From NCBI GenBank assembly GCA_024291935.2, contig CM044311.1, positions 22,467,001 through 22,531,000 of the forward strand: a stretch of DNA of 64,000 bases, in the 5' to 3' direction. The position numbers were made by a program, and so were the translations under genes. Of the stretch, positions 1-11,477 are shown piece by piece (positions within the stretch are counted from its first letter, which is position 1; the number at the start of each line of letters is the position of its first letter). This DNA comes from Okapia johnstoni. Taxonomy: Eukaryota; Chordata; Mammalia; Artiodactyla; Giraffidae. The notes beneath the pieces are model-generated. The model did no database searches, was not told the origin of the DNA, and worked only from the letters and a program-made list of their open reading frames with translations.

Positions 1-73
1 TACAAGACATCTCTGATCCTTCAGTAAGGACTCAGTGACCTGGAAATGTGGTTTCACTTATGTTTTGCTTGAG

Positions 74-290
74 GGCTTTGCAGGTGGAGCAGTGGTGAAG
101 AATCTGCCTGCCAATCCAGGAGAAACGGATTAGATCGATCCCTGGGTCGGGAAGATCCCCTGGAGGAGGAAATGGTAACCCACTCCAGTATTCTTGCCTG
201 GAAAATCCCATGGACAGAGGAGCCTTGTGAGGCTATACTGTTCATGGGGCTGCATAGAGTTGGATACCACTGAGGAACTGGGCACACACT
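74..290 (+). mobile_element. Bov-tA SINE
   Basis: The tRNA-like head at 74 leads into the Bov-A body (from about 178 'cccactccagtattcttgcc') and the usual 3' 'ggatacc actgaggaactgggc' tail. Weak direct repeats near 64-72 and 294-302 may be the TSD. Non-autonomous ruminant SINE. The antisense open frame across it is a shadow. Confidence 0.9.
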
Positions 291-299
291 CATTTTATG

Positions 300-1172
300 C
301 TTGTTCTATTGAAGCTTAATATGAGAGATAGTAAGTACAGGGAAATTGAGATGTAACTAAAGAAGTTTATTAACTTTTGGGATATCTCTTTTTTTCTGTA
401 ATTTATTTTTTGAAAAGATACATTAGTATTCACTGTGCTGTTTTCATATGGCTTCTAAAGTATAAAACTGAACAATGCACTGAAATTAAGCAGTCTAAAC
501 TCTTCACTACTAGAATATCTTGTATGACAATGGTTATGTGTTAGGATGTGACAGAAGTAACTAATTTGAGGTAAATGTCACCTAAAATACACATCTTCTC
601 AGATGCACAGTGATAAGAGAGGAGGAGATACATTGTTAAGCATGTGATGCCTTCTGTTCTCATTGGAGAAACTGGGATGTGCTGGAGTTGTAAATAACAG
701 TTTGGCACAAAATCTTAAAGAGTCCAACTCATTTCTTTAGAAAATCAGCACAGACTGGAAAGGTGACTTTAACAACTTTAATATATCTTTTGTGTTAAAT
801 TTCATTATGTTTATTTTTTTATTTCCTTCTTTACATAATGATTAACGGAAATAGTCTCAGCAAAATTAATCAGAAGACTTCCTTCCTTTAAAAGCAGTAA
901 ACATCAGCTGGAAGTCTAAGAATTGGGCAACAGCAGCTTTCAAAGGGAAAATGATAAACAACTGACTTGGGGACCGGCTGCAAAGACAAAGTGAATTTAC
1001 TGGCAGCAGGTTGAGTCCAAGACTGGCTGTGAACGTAAGGAGCAGACTGTGTCCTATGAACATACTCAGCACTCACGGCAGATGCATTTCACACTTTAGG
1101 ACTCATCTCCTTCCCTTTTGTACCTAACAAGCAAGTGATTGAAAGAATTTTATAGTATGGAAAACTCTTAAA
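300..1172. other. Non-coding stretch, nothing recognised
   Basis: AT-rich sequence with no open frame that looks coding and no repeat I can name. Two overlapping short antisense frames at 866-1076 have no recognisable domain. Confidence 0.5.
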
Positions 1173-1235
1173 GGGAGTAAGGAAGGAAAGAAAGGAAGGA
1201 AGGAAGGAAAGAAAGAAGGAAAAAGAAAAGGGAAA
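1173..1235 (+). repeat. Purine-rich (GGAA/GAAA)n tract
   Basis: Repeated ggaa and gaaa units on the plus strand with no pyrimidine over long runs. A smaller similar tract lies at about 1857-1898. Confidence 0.85.
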
Positions 1236-1552
1236 GTGAGTGATTGACCATTACACTGCCAATTATTTCTCCAGAAAAAAAAAAGTGGGTTTACTTGGGA
1301 TCAGCAAAGAATTGGAATTCAGGGTCTACATTCATGGCAAACCACATGTCATTCTCCAGTGAGATAAAGAAAAGAATGCTTGTAGAGAAGGTAAAAGGAA
1401 GTTGGGAGGGCATAGTAAACAAAGACTGCACGGAAGAGTTGAGAGTTTGAAGCATAGTAGATTTTCAGTGGCTGAATTGGAACAATATCATCAGCTGAAC
1501 TCCTGGCAGGAATGAAGGGTCTTCTTCCTTTGGGGCTCTGCTACTCTATCAG

Positions 1553-1775
1553 GGAGCACTTCTCAGGTAGGGCTAACAGTAAAGAACCCACCTGTCAATA
1601 CAGGAAATGTAAGACTTGGATTCAATCCCTGGATCAGGAAGGTCTCCTAGAGGAGGGCATGGCAAGCCACTCCAGTATTCTTGCCTAGAGAATCCCAAGA
1701 ACAGAGCAGCCTGGAAGGCTGCAGTCCACAGGGTCACACAGAGTCTGATATGACTCAAGTGACTTAGTACATAGG
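1553..1775 (+). mobile_element. Bov-tA SINE
   Basis: Head 'cttctcaggtagggctaa' near 1559 (diverged), 'cactccagtattcttgcc' at about 1669, and tail 'atgactcaagtgacttag'. The A box has drifted from the family consensus, so it is an older copy. Confidence 0.85.
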
Positions 1776-1902
1776 CATTGAGTTAGGGTGTGAGAACTCC
1801 CTCTCCTGGCCTCTCGACTCTATTTTAATTGTCATTTCTGTTTATTAATTTTTATAAAAGAAAGGGAGAATGCAAGGAGGAAAGGAAGGAAAGACAGATA
1901 CC

Positions 1903-2176
1903 ATGTGTGTGTGTTAGTTACTTAGTCGTGTCCGACTCTTTGCAAGCCCATAGACTGTAGCCCACCAGGCCTTTCTGTCCATGGGATTCTCCAGGCAAGA
2001 ACACTGGAGTGGGTTGCCATTTCCTTCTCCAAAAGGAACTATAGAAAGACAGAAAGTGAAGTCGCTCAGTCATGTCTGACTCTGCGACCCCATGGACGGT
2101 AGCCTGCCAGTCTTCTCCATCCATGGAATTTTCCAGGCAAGAGTACTGGAGTGGGTTGCCATTTCCTTCTCCAACA
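1903..2176 (-). mobile_element. Bov-A2 SINE (dimer), antisense
   Basis: Two Bov-A units in tandem, each with 'gtccgactct' or 'gtctgactct' and ending 'ggttgccatttccttctcca', at 1920-2034 and 2055-2175. A short linker (about 2035-2056) separates them. This two-unit layout is what defines Bov-A2. A (TG)n run marks the left edge. Confidence 0.88.
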
Positions 2177-2179
2177 GAT

Positions 2180-3212
2180 GTCATAATTAGGCATAAATGT
2201 CCTATGGCATAGACTTGAGCTGGGACTCCGGAGTTGCAAACTCTTTGCCCCAAGGATAAGCCACTTAATTATTTTGTAAAGTTTCTCATTTTAAATGAGG
2301 CTGACTGAATATCTCTACATTTTAAAAATTTGAACGTTCTTTATCATCCTTCAGTTCTTCTGCCAATGCTTTCCCTATCTTGCTATCTAGGCTCAGAGAT
2401 GAGAGACTAACCCTTTAGATGTTGCTTTCTTCTTCTGTAATCAAGGGTTGAGTAACCAGTTATCAAGACTTTCAGATCATCAGAATCACTTGCAGTACTG
2501 ATTAGAAATACTTGACCCAAGGCTACTTTGAAACAGTATTTTGGAAGTCAGGAAAAGCTTGTGACTCAACTTTTTCTTTGGATACAAATTCTAGTCTCCA
2601 CATGGCAACATTAGAATCCTGCCAGAAGAGATGCTCATTTTAACCATGTATTTATGATATTCATCTCAGATCTATTCAATCCTGATTTCCTAAAGTGATG
2701 CCAATGGTTTATCTTTAACAAATACTGCAAGTAATTTCAAGGGGAATTAAGGAATAGAAAACACTTGGTTTTATGTCTTGTTAGTTATAATCATGGCAAA
2801 AAGATAATTTCCAGAGTACTCAATGTTGTGATATTTTGGAGTGGCATTTGTCTTTAGCAAATAAAGGTGATGCTCTCAGAGATTTTAAATGATTGAGCTG
2901 GGCTAACACCAGATGCTAATGAAACCAATCTTTTCCTCCTTCTCTGTTGTTTATAGATTAAGACAGTTAAGGTGGGGAGAAAGAAAAAAGGAATGCTTGA
3001 AATTATGTTGAGACCATTAGGTGGTCATTATTATAGTTTCAAATATCAATATTTCTGGTTATTCTTCTGGAACATAGTAGGATTGTCTTTTTCTGGGCAA
3101 AATTAGGTAGGGCCACATGATTTGATTTAGACAAAGTAATCAGAAATGGTGTGAGTGTATGTGTGAGTGTGTTTTCTGTGCTGAGATTTGAGGAGTCAGT
3201 ATTCTTTTCTGT
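2180..3212. other. Non-coding stretch with a possible MER5-like relic
   Basis: Mostly unrecognised AT-rich DNA. At about 2478-2540 'cagaatcacttgcagtact' and following bases faintly resemble the hAT-type MER5 family, too weakly to call separately. Confidence 0.35.
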
Positions 3213-3213
3213 T

Positions 3214-3337
3214 CTTCTTTTTTTTTTTGCCACTTCACGAAACTTTTAGGATCTTAGTAACCTTACTAGGGATCGAACCTGGGCCCTATAAGTGTAAGTG
3301 CAAGGTCCTAACCACTGGGCTGCCTGGGAGTCCCCAA
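3214..3337 (-). mobile_element. CHR-type SINE, antisense
   Basis: Poly(T) at about 3218-3229, then 'gggatcgaacctgggccc' (B-box region) and 'ccactgggctgcctgggag' (reverse complement of the head). CHR SINEs are tRNA-derived and characteristic of cetartiodactyls. The inner part is diverged. Confidence 0.75.
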
Positions 3338-3689
3338 GTGTTCCTTTCAATTCTAATTGGTAACAAGATGACAAGCCAAAGCTAATACTTCCCGTTGTCC
3401 TTACCACAGATAGTAACTGTGGGCTTCTCTAGAGAAAAAATGCCTCATGCAAGCTCAAAATTTTTGAACCTCAGCTCTTTGGTACCATGTCTGGCAATGC
3501 CTTAGTGGACTTGAATCATCATGCACATATTGACGTTTGGCAATTTTGCTGTATGAAGTCAGAAAAATACACAAACATACTCACAGAGAGAAAATATTTA
3601 TAAAGTGCCACCAGATATGCTTGCTTTGTCCAGAGTGAGCATGAAATAGAATATGGGTTTTCTTCTTCTCTCAGTTATTTATTCATAAA

Positions 3690-4390
3690 TTCCATAATAT
3701 TTATTAAGTGCTGCATCTTCCAGCTTCTTGAACTCATTACTGAACTAAATAAAGACTCCTTGCCTCAGGGAGCTTATGTTCTAGTGGAAGGAGACACCCA
3801 ATAAATAGTAAGTCTAATAAATAAGTAAATTGTGTAGCATGTTGAAATTGACAAGTGCTATTAAAAAAGGGGAAAAGTGGAGCAGAATGAGGGGGAAAGA
3901 GTAGCATGATCTGTAGTTGGAGAGCAAGTAGCAGCATTAAATTTCTAGTTTAAGTAGATTGCTTTGAGAAAGGTTGATCAGAGAAAAGACAAGAAGGAGC
4001 TGAGGGAATTAGGTGATAAATGTCTTCTAGAAATAGTGTTCCAAACAGAAAGCGCATCTAAAACAGACACCTTACAGTATTCTGCATTTCTGATCAGTAG
4101 ATTAGCAAGAGATAAGGTCAGGGAATTAACAGTGGGTCTTAAGGCCCTTTATGAAGTGTATTTCTTACTTTGATTGAAATGGGAGTTGATTGCAAACTTT
4201 TAAACAGAAACATGACATGATCTGACTTAAATGTTTGAAGAACTAATGGCAGGTTTCAAAATAAAATAATATGAAATATAGACGGAGAGGGCAGGAGCAG
4301 GAAGACCACTTGTGATACAATTGCAGTCATGCAGACAAGAGATTATGGTGGCTTAGGACAGGGATGTAATGGTGGAGCAGGTTTAGGCAA
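3690..4390 (+). repeat. Ancient mammalian dispersed repeat, unnamed
   Basis: Shows landmark phrases of a long old repeat: 'cagggagcttatgttctagt' at about 3766, 'catgacatgatctgactta' at 4210, and 'agattatggtggcttagga' at about 4341. The same family recurs at 15985-16200 and 26530-27690. I cannot assign its class from memory. Bases 4181-4280 reappear inverted at 5613-5707. Confidence 0.5.
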
Positions 4391-5122
4391 GTCTTACTTT
4401 CCTTCCTCTATGCCTTGGAAGAAAAAATGAAAGATGAGAAAATAAAAGTAATCACCAATATGCAATCCATATTTTTTAATAGTAAAAATGTTTTCAACTG
4501 GAAAGCTTTAGAGAAAAATAGAACACCTATGAGTCCACCTGTGTGATAAACTATTCCAGAATCAAATGAAGTACTGCATACAACTATTCAATGACAGTCC
4601 CCTACCACTGCACCTAGAAGTAACCATTTTTGATATTTAAATGCACCCATAAACCATACATAAGCTTAATTCATCTATTTTTAGATTTTATATAAGTGAT
4701 ATCCTACTACAGTAAGTAGATAAATATTAGATACAATTTTTACAAATATTTTAATTTTTAAGAATGGTCCATATTTTTAATGTAGCTCTAGTTCCTTTGT
4801 TTTAATTATACTCTTTTATTCCATTGTATGAATATAATTTATCAATTCCATTTATCATGGAATTTTAGGAAATGTCACTGGAATTCAAGGAAATGAGCAT
4901 TAAAATAATAAAACCACAATAAATCCTTGGTAACACATTTTGTGAAATGTTTTCAAAATTAAAATGTTTAAAAACTTATCAATAATTAAAATCTAGCAAC
5001 ACTAAGCAGAGCATTAAGCTATGGTAATTATCAAAACTATTGGGTAGAAATTTAAAGTGGTACCACTACTTAAGGCCAAATTTTATATAGTTTGTAAAAG
5101 CAAAGATTTACATACTATAATT
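4391..5122. other. Non-coding AT-rich stretch
   Basis: Long A/T runs and no sustained open frame. The area around 4500-4900 has the feel of an old, unassignable repeat ('gtgatatcctactacagtaa'). Nothing firm. Confidence 0.4.
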
Positions 5123-5140
5123 ATCTCTCTCTCTCTCTTG

Positions 5141-5176
<36 letters not shown>

Positions 5177-5178
5177 GG
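5123..5178 (+). repeat. (TC)n(TA)n compound microsatellite
   Basis: CT dinucleotides interrupted once by 'ttg', then pure TA. The same compound motif sits inside an L1 at 13461-13517. Confidence 0.95.
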
Positions 5179-5371
5179 TTTTATATAGTACCAACATTTT
5201 TAAACTCAAAGAATTCAAATTATCTACTGTCCTCAAACTGTGACAGATTATTCAACCAAAACAGTGAGAGAACAGGTCATAGGGTTATGTACATGATGCA
5301 CATGTTCTAAAGCCAGCTTCCGGGCAGGGCTAACAGTGCTGTGGTGTCATGATGTCTAACAGTCTTCTTTT

Positions 5372-6138
5372 AAACTTAAAATAGAAATACCATATGAACT
5401 GGCAGCCTTACTCCTGGCCATAGGCCCAGAGAAAACAATAGTTTGAAAAGATACATGCACCGCGGTGTTCATGGCAGCACTATTTACAAATAGATAGGAC
5501 ATGAAAGGAAACTAAATCTCTATCAGCAGAGGAATGGATACTGAAGATGTGACACATACACACAATGGAATATTACTCAGCCATAAAAAGGAACAAATAA
5601 TGCCATGCCATTTATAGTTCATATTATTTTGAAACCTGCCATTAGTTCTTCAAACATTTAAGCCAGATCATGTCATTTTTCTGTTTAAAAGTTTTCAATC
5701 AGCTCCCCAAATGGATTGTCATAATGAGTGAAGTAAGTCAGACAGAAAGACAAATATCATGTGATAATTCTTACATGTGGAATTTAAAAAAGAGGGGTAC
5801 ATATGAACTTATTTACAAAATTGAAGTAGAATCACAGACACAGTAAACAAACTTAGGTTATGGGGATAAGTAGGGGGGAGGGATAAACTGGGAGACTGGG
5901 ACTAACATATACACATAACTATATATGGATAACTAATAAGAACTACTGTATAGCACAGGGAACTTTACTCAATATTCTCTAATAGCTTTTATGGGAAAAA
6001 AGTCTAAGAAAAAAAAGAGTGAATATATGTATACGCATAACTAATTCGGTTTGCTATATACTTGAAACTAACACAACATTGTAAATCAACTATACTCCAA
6101 TAAAAATTAGAAACAAAAGCAAAAAAAAAAAAAAAAAG
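5372..6138 (+). mobile_element. L1 3' end, with an inserted inverted patch
   Basis: 5'-truncated artiodactyl L1 3' region. It shows 'atggaatattactcagcca' at about 5564, 'agtgaagtaagtcagacag' at 5727, 'atcaactatactccaataaa' near 6087 and a poly(A) at 6118-6137. Bases 5613-5707 are foreign: they replace the expected stretch between 'ataatgccat' and 'attgtcat' and are an inverted copy of 4181-4280. Confidence 0.9.
5613..5707 (-). repeat. Inverted copy of 4181-4280
   Basis: Read on the minus strand, this 95-base segment matches 4181-4280 with five substitutions and one 5-base gap. It is embedded in an L1 3' end and has no tail or TSD of its own, which argues against retrotransposition. Confidence 0.9.
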
Positions 6139-6571
6139 CCTAATGTCCCGAGGTAAAAGATTCTTGCTTGTTCAAAATTTTCCTCCTTCAAACTTGAGAG
6201 ATGGTCAACTCTGGAACAAGAGACCTTGGCCAGGCCTAGTGCCACTTCCTGTCCCCAGGGAGGTGGTCCACAGGAGTCTCCCTTGAAAGAAGAGAGAGAT
6301 TTGCAGGAGTTACTCTTTCAGTTCTTCCTGCCTCCCACCAGAACAGAACTCAGCCAACAGTTCCTTAACAGAGGAGCACATGCAGAGAGTGTAGATATGC
6401 CTGAGATGGATGGCAAGCTCCCACTGGGGCCAGCTGGTTCTGATGAGAACAGAAGAGAGCAACAGGATAAGGGGTAAGGTGCCCTTCACCAAAGGGTATG
6501 GGGCAGACCTCCTAGGGGCCATCAGATCTAACTAGGCTTCCAGGAAGTCAGGCAAGGTTAGACACTAGCAG
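6139..6571. other. GC-richer stretch, 83-codon open frame, unidentified
   Basis: Between the L1 tail and a microsatellite the base composition rises. An open frame at 6226-6477 (+) and an overlapping antisense one at 6310-6522 are present. The peptide has no domain, signal peptide or membrane segment I can see. It may be part of an old LTR or a dead exon. I do not call a gene. Confidence 0.35.
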
Positions 6572-6596
6572 ATATCTGTATCTATCTATCTATGTA

Positions 6597-6654
<58 letters not shown>

Positions 6655-6656
6655 CA
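6572..6656 (+). repeat. (TATC)n(TA)n microsatellite
   Basis: Short TATC and TATG units followed by about 24 TA units and a CATACA end. Confidence 0.95.
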
Positions 6657-6659
6657 ATT

Positions 6660-6800
6660 AAACTCTCACACAGAGGCACATGAAGAAATATACAATATTG
6701 TCCACTGAAGCTTGTTTGTTATAGCAAACTATTAGAACTTTCCTAAATGTCCTTTGACAGAAGATTCCATCTACAATGACTTTAATGATGGAAACTTAAG
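6660..6800 (+). mobile_element. Old L1 3' fragment
   Basis: 'gaagcttgtttgttatagca' then 'tcctaaatgtcc' and 'gacagaagattccatct' follow the order of older mammalian L1 3' sequence. Strongly diverged. Confidence 0.45.
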
Positions 6801-7031
6801 GTGGAAATATGGATAGAAGCTATACATTACAGGGAGAAGAAATAGTAAGCAAAGGTATAAAACTAAAAAAAAAAAAGGAAAATAGAGAATATCTTGAAAG
6901 AATCCATGTCAGTTAGAATGTGAGATTTATAAAGGATATAATAGGTGCTATATCTATGAAAGGCTGATTAACATCAAATCACGGAAAGCTTTGCAGAGCA
7001 TGGTAAGAAATGTATGCTTTTGTATATGGAG

Positions 7032-7204
7032 TTGTTTTGTTCTTCAGTCACTAAGTCATGTTCGACTCTTTGCGACCCGATGGAATGCAGCAAGCCAGCC
7101 TTCCCTGTCCTTCACCATCTCCTGGAGTTTTCTCAGACCCATGTCTACAGAGTCAGTGATCCCATCCAACCATCTCATCCTCTGTCATCCCCTTCTCCTC
7201 CTGC
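7032..7204 (-). mobile_element. BovB LINE 3' end, antisense
   Basis: Reverse complement of the BovB terminal segment, from 'ttcttcagtcactaagtcat' to 'ccccttctcctcctgcc'. The two open frames across it are shadows. Severely 5'-truncated, as is usual for this family. Confidence 0.92.
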
Positions 7205-7344
7205 CATATGTGGAGAGTGGGTAATAAAAGCAGTGAGTCCAAAAAAAATCACAGACAAAATGGAGGCAATATCATTCATATCTTAAAGCAAGAAGAGCTA
7301 TAACAAACACTAGTGAACAAGTACATTTGCAATGTAGTGTCGCT

Positions 7345-7560
7345 TTAAGAGCACTAGTATATTAACACATGTATATAGAATCTAGAAAAATAGTACTGTG
7401 ATCCAATGTGCAGGGCAAGAATAGATACGTAGACTTAGAGAACAGACTTCTGAACGCAAAGGGGAAGGAGAGGGTGGGACAAACTGAGAATGTAGTGTTG
7501 ACATATATACACTACCATATGGAAAACAGACAGCTAGTGAGAAGCTGTGATCTACCAAGT
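7345..7560 (+). mobile_element. L1 3' fragment
   Basis: 'tatagaatctagaaaaatag' at about 7374, 'ggaaggagagggtgggac' at 7463 and 'acactaccatatggaaaaca' at about 7510 are the ordered landmarks of the ruminant L1 3' region. No poly(A) is present because a SINE follows directly. Confidence 0.85.
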
Positions 7561-7567
7561 AAAAAAA

Positions 7568-7766
7568 ATGAAAGTGAAAGTAAAAGTCACTCATTCGTGT
7601 CCGACTCTTTGCAATCCATGGACTGTAGTCCATGGAATTCTTCAAGCTAGAATACTGGAGTGGGTAGCCTTTCCCTTCTCTAGGGGATCTTCCCAACCCA
7701 GGGATCCAACCCAGGTCTCCCACACTGAAGGCATATTCTTTACCAGATGAGCCACAAGGGAAGCCC
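7568..7766 (-). mobile_element. Bov-tA SINE, antisense
   Basis: Complete reverse-complement unit: 'gtgtccgactctttgcaatc' to 'atgagccacaagggaagccc'. It abuts the L1 fragment on its left. Confidence 0.92.
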
Positions 7767-7896
7767 AACAGAAATGAAAGTAATTTTAAAGGAGCACATG
7801 GCCAGTGTGGTGGATGACCAGATGATATCTCAGACAGTAATGGCTAAAATCCTGGGGCTTCTGACCTTTGTGATGGACTTTGCTCATGATGTGATG

Positions 7897-7919
7897 GACT
7901 TGTGTGTGTGTGTGTGTCT
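7897..7919 (+). repeat. (TG)n short microsatellite
   Basis: About nine TG units in otherwise low-copy sequence. Confidence 0.85.
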
Positions 7920-8583
7920 GCAGCTTGATCATCTCCCCTGCTTAGAAAGAAGTAGAGGAGACATCTGCTGAAATCATGAATACCTTGTTTACCAAACTCA
8001 GTAACAGGAAAATCTGCTATAGCTCAGCTGCTATTGTGCTGCCCTAATTAGAAAATAATATCTGATTTCATGGGAAATCAAGAAAACAATGGCAGCATGA
8101 AATACCAAAATGGAAAGCCTCCATCAAGAGTGATTTCAAGCACAATTGTTCAAGTCCTCTCTATTTTATTCAAGTAAGTAACAAAAGGGTAATAATCAGA
8201 GAGGTGGATATAGTTTTTATTTTCTTGGAAACAAAGTAGTTTAGATCTGAATGAAAATATTATGCCAACACTAAGCTTCATCAAAAACAGTATTAAACAT
8301 TGGGAAACATCTGCTAACATATTCCCAATATGTTTAAAATATTTTCTTTGACATTTAGCCAAATATGTCTTTTGCTGATTTGCTATTTTTAGCAAGCAAG
8401 ATCAGAGCCAATATTCATATAATCAACAAATATGTTCCCATATGCTTTTCAAAATGCTTCACTTTTTAGAATGTAATATGAATTTAATAGTATTAAACAT
8501 GACTTAAGAAGGCACAAATCAGTATTATGACTATAGTTAAAAGTCATTTATTAAGCTTCTATCCACACAGTTGCTCTCTTATT
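7920..8583. other. Non-coding stretch, nothing recognised
   Basis: No named repeat and no coding signal. An antisense 81-codon frame at 8150-8395 lies in AT-rich sequence and looks like chance. Confidence 0.45.
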
Positions 8584-8822
8584 GTTGGTGTTGTTGAGTT
8601 ACTAATTCGTGTCCAACTTTTTACAACCCTCTGGACTGTATCATGCCAGGCCTCCCTGTCCCTCACCATCTTCCGGGGTTCACCCAATTTCATGTCCATT
8701 GAATAGGTGATGCCATCCAAGCATCTCATCCTCTGCTGCCCTCTTCTCCTCCTGCCTTCAGTCTTTCCCAGCATCAGAGTCTTTTCCAATCAACCGGTTG
8801 TTCCAATAAGTCAGCTGCTCTG
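8584..8822 (-). mobile_element. BovB LINE 3' end, antisense
   Basis: Runs from 'ttgttgagttactaattcgt' through 'gtgatgccatccaagcatct' to 'gtcttttccaat'. At 8790-8815 'tccaat' recurs after a short filler, suggesting a small internal duplication. The 76-codon antisense frame is the BovB C-terminal region. Confidence 0.9.
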
Positions 8823-9322
8823 TTGTGTACTGCATGAGTTGCAGTACACTTTAACAATTGAAGGCTAATGACCATACAACTAACAAGCAAACAAAGGAGG
8901 AAGCTCTTTTTGGCCAAAAAATTATATATATAAAGGTAATGAGACTAAAGTTTAACAAATCAATAAAGTCTAATTGAAAATCAATGTCTTTATACAACAA
9001 TTAAATTTAAGTTCCACCAACTTCTAATGTGTTTGGTATTACTTTCCTTTTTGTCAAGGTAGAGGAACAGGCCAAAGGAGTAGAAGATTCAAATATAGAT
9101 CTCTATGACTTAAAACTTTGACACTTCACACCAATGTCAAAATATATCAATCTAGAGGTGTTTGAAGCCATCTGTACATTTGAGTCCTTTGGTCATGGAG
9201 ACTAATCTTGCAACAATTCCCTCTTATATTTGAGACTTTGAATGAATACCTTCCCAAATCCATTCCCTTCCCTTAGCAAATTTATATTCTTAAAATGTTG
9301 TTTCCACAAGCAAATTACTGAA
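8823..9322. other. Non-coding AT-rich stretch
   Basis: No repeat or gene recognised. It separates two antisense BovB tails and could be their former common flank. Confidence 0.45.
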
Positions 9323-10010
9323 TTTGTTCTTCAGTCACCAAGTTGTGTCTGACTCTTTGCAACATAGACTGCAACATGCCATGATACTCTGTCCTTCACT
9401 ATCTCCTGAAGTTTGCTCAAATTCATGTTCATTGAGTTGGTAGTGCTGTATAACCATTTCATCCTCTGCCACCACCTTCTGCTTTTGTGCTCAATCTTTC
9501 CAGCATCAAGGTCTTTTCTAATAAGTGGACTCTTCACATCAGGTAGCCAAAGTATTGAAGCTTCAGCTTCAGCATCAGTCCTTCCAATGAATATTCAGGG
9601 TTAATTTCCTTTACGATTGATTGGTTTGATCTCCTTGATGCCCAAGAGACTCTTAAGAGTCTTCTCTAGCACCACAATTTAAAAGCATTTATTCTTCAGC
9701 ACTCAGCCTTCTTTATGGTCCAACTCTCACATCCATACATGACTACTGGAAAAACCATTGCTTGACTATACAGATCTTTGTCAGCAAAGTGAGGTCTCCA
9801 CTTTTTCATACTGTGTTTAGTTTTGTCATAGCTTTCCTCCAAAGCAGCAAAGTTCTTTTAATTTCATGGCTGCAGTTACCTTCTGCATTGATTTGGGAGA
9901 CCAAGAAAATAAAATCTGTCACTCTTTGCCCTTTTTCCCCTTGTGTTTGCCATGAAATGTGGGACTGGATGCCATAATTTTAGTTTTATAACGTTGAATT
10001 TCAAGCCAGG
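9323..10010 (-). mobile_element. BovB LINE, 5'-truncated, antisense
   Basis: About 690 bases of reverse-complement BovB 3' coding and tail sequence. Order of landmarks: tail at 9328, 'gccaaagtattgaagcttca' at 9547, 'gtccaactctcacatccata' at about 9718, and the 'aattttagttttataacgtt' end near 9976. Multiple stops and indels in the sense frame show an old, dead copy. Confidence 0.93.
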
Positions 10011-10229
10011 TACTGCCAAAATTTTGCATAATGTAGCTATAGCATAGGACAAGCAATTTAGCAGTTTCAAGCAGCAAAGATTGATTCTAATGCAAGGTGA
10101 CCTATGAGTCAAGTTTGGAAAACATTGTTTTTTCTCAGAAGACTTCTTTGATTTCTCAAGCCTAGCAAAGCCATACTTTTATATATTCACATATCACTCT
10201 CTCTGAATATTTATTTATCATCCCCATCA

Positions 10230-10400
10230 CACTATTACTGTGACAGTCCATTGACTCATCAGTTCCCTTGACTGTGTTTTAATATTCTTAAAGCAAAGAT
10301 TTATGTTATTAGTCTTTGCTGACCCAGCAGTCAATTCAGTTCTTGGGATATAGTAGATGATGAATAAGTGTCTGAATGAATGAATGATAAATGCCATATA
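10230..10400 (+). mobile_element. L2 LINE 3' end
   Basis: 'gggatatagtagatgatgaa' followed by 'tgaatgaatgaatgataaat' matches the end of mammalian L2 ('catagtaggtgctcaat...gaatgaatgaat'). Heavily diverged. Confidence 0.55.
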
Positions 10401-11477
10401 CAAATGCCATTGATAAATGGCTGGTTGACAGAATGAGTGAATGTTTCTATCAATTCTACCAATCAGGTTCTTTGTTATAGAGTCATCTCATTGGTTGAAT
10501 GAGAAATATAATTAATTAAATGTATGTTAGATGGCATGTAGAATCATTCTGAAGCCTCTCAAAACAGGACTGAGGCTCTGCATCTGAGAAAAAGATGTGG
10601 AAAAAAAAATTCTTTGAAACCACTCTTGATGTTATTACCTCTACAACTTAGCATTTAATACAAGGAACTTGACTGCTCTGTGATCCCAACTGTCCCACAC
10701 AAATGCTGCTTCAGTGTCACGAATTTGACCTTTAATATTGCTGTAATACTAACCTTTAAGACAAGTCTACATTGCTTGCTCCAGCAAGAGAATGATTTGA
10801 CACAGTTTTGTGTTCTCGTCTGATTGGGGAACTTTAGGCTGCATGCCCACAACCTGACTGTAAGGAAGGCTGGGATGTTGAATTATTTCTCTTCTATGTT
10901 GAATAGCATAACAGCTTAAACAAACATAAGAAGGCTAATCAAAAGATGATAGGCACATAGCACACATCCACTGTATCAATCAAAAATTTTTTCACACCTA
11001 CTATGACATTGCATCAGAATGAAGGTGGGTGGGAGAAATCCTCTTTACATTCAAAAGCTCAGGATCCACTCCGCTCAGTAATTGTAATGGCTTTAAGTGG
11101 TCTTTGCAGTGCTGAATTTTAGAACACCCATATATTAATGAATTGACACATTTGGATAATCATAAGATGAAATAAATCCTCCAAAACTTTTTGATTAACT
11201 TTAGGAAATAAATTTGAGTGGCAAGTTGGTATATAAGGGTAAAGTTCTTTCTTGTCTCCTGATAGTATTCATAAAAAGGTGAAAATAAAAACTTGGAAAG
11301 TGACAATAAAATTTTATTGCTAGAATGAACTTATTGGTATGGAAATGAAAGTCATCTGAAAGTTATTTAAAAGGAATAAAAGTGTAATACCATATCTTCA
11401 CAAGGACAAGAAAATGCTAAAACCTAACACAGAGAGCGTGGGTAACATCCGCAGAGCATTTCTGGATAAAATTTAAA
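10401..11477. other. Non-coding stretch, nothing recognised
   Basis: No named repeat. The antisense frame at 10655-10852 shows no domain. Local sequence is of mixed composition. Confidence 0.45.

Noticed and set aside
74..290. tRNA genes at the Bov-tA heads
   Set aside because: The heads derive from a tRNA but lack a foldable acceptor stem and sit in full SINEs; no separate tRNA gene was seen.
7382..7768. A 128-codon minus-strand frame
   Set aside because: It is the sense reading of a Bov-tA plus L1 flank, not a gene.
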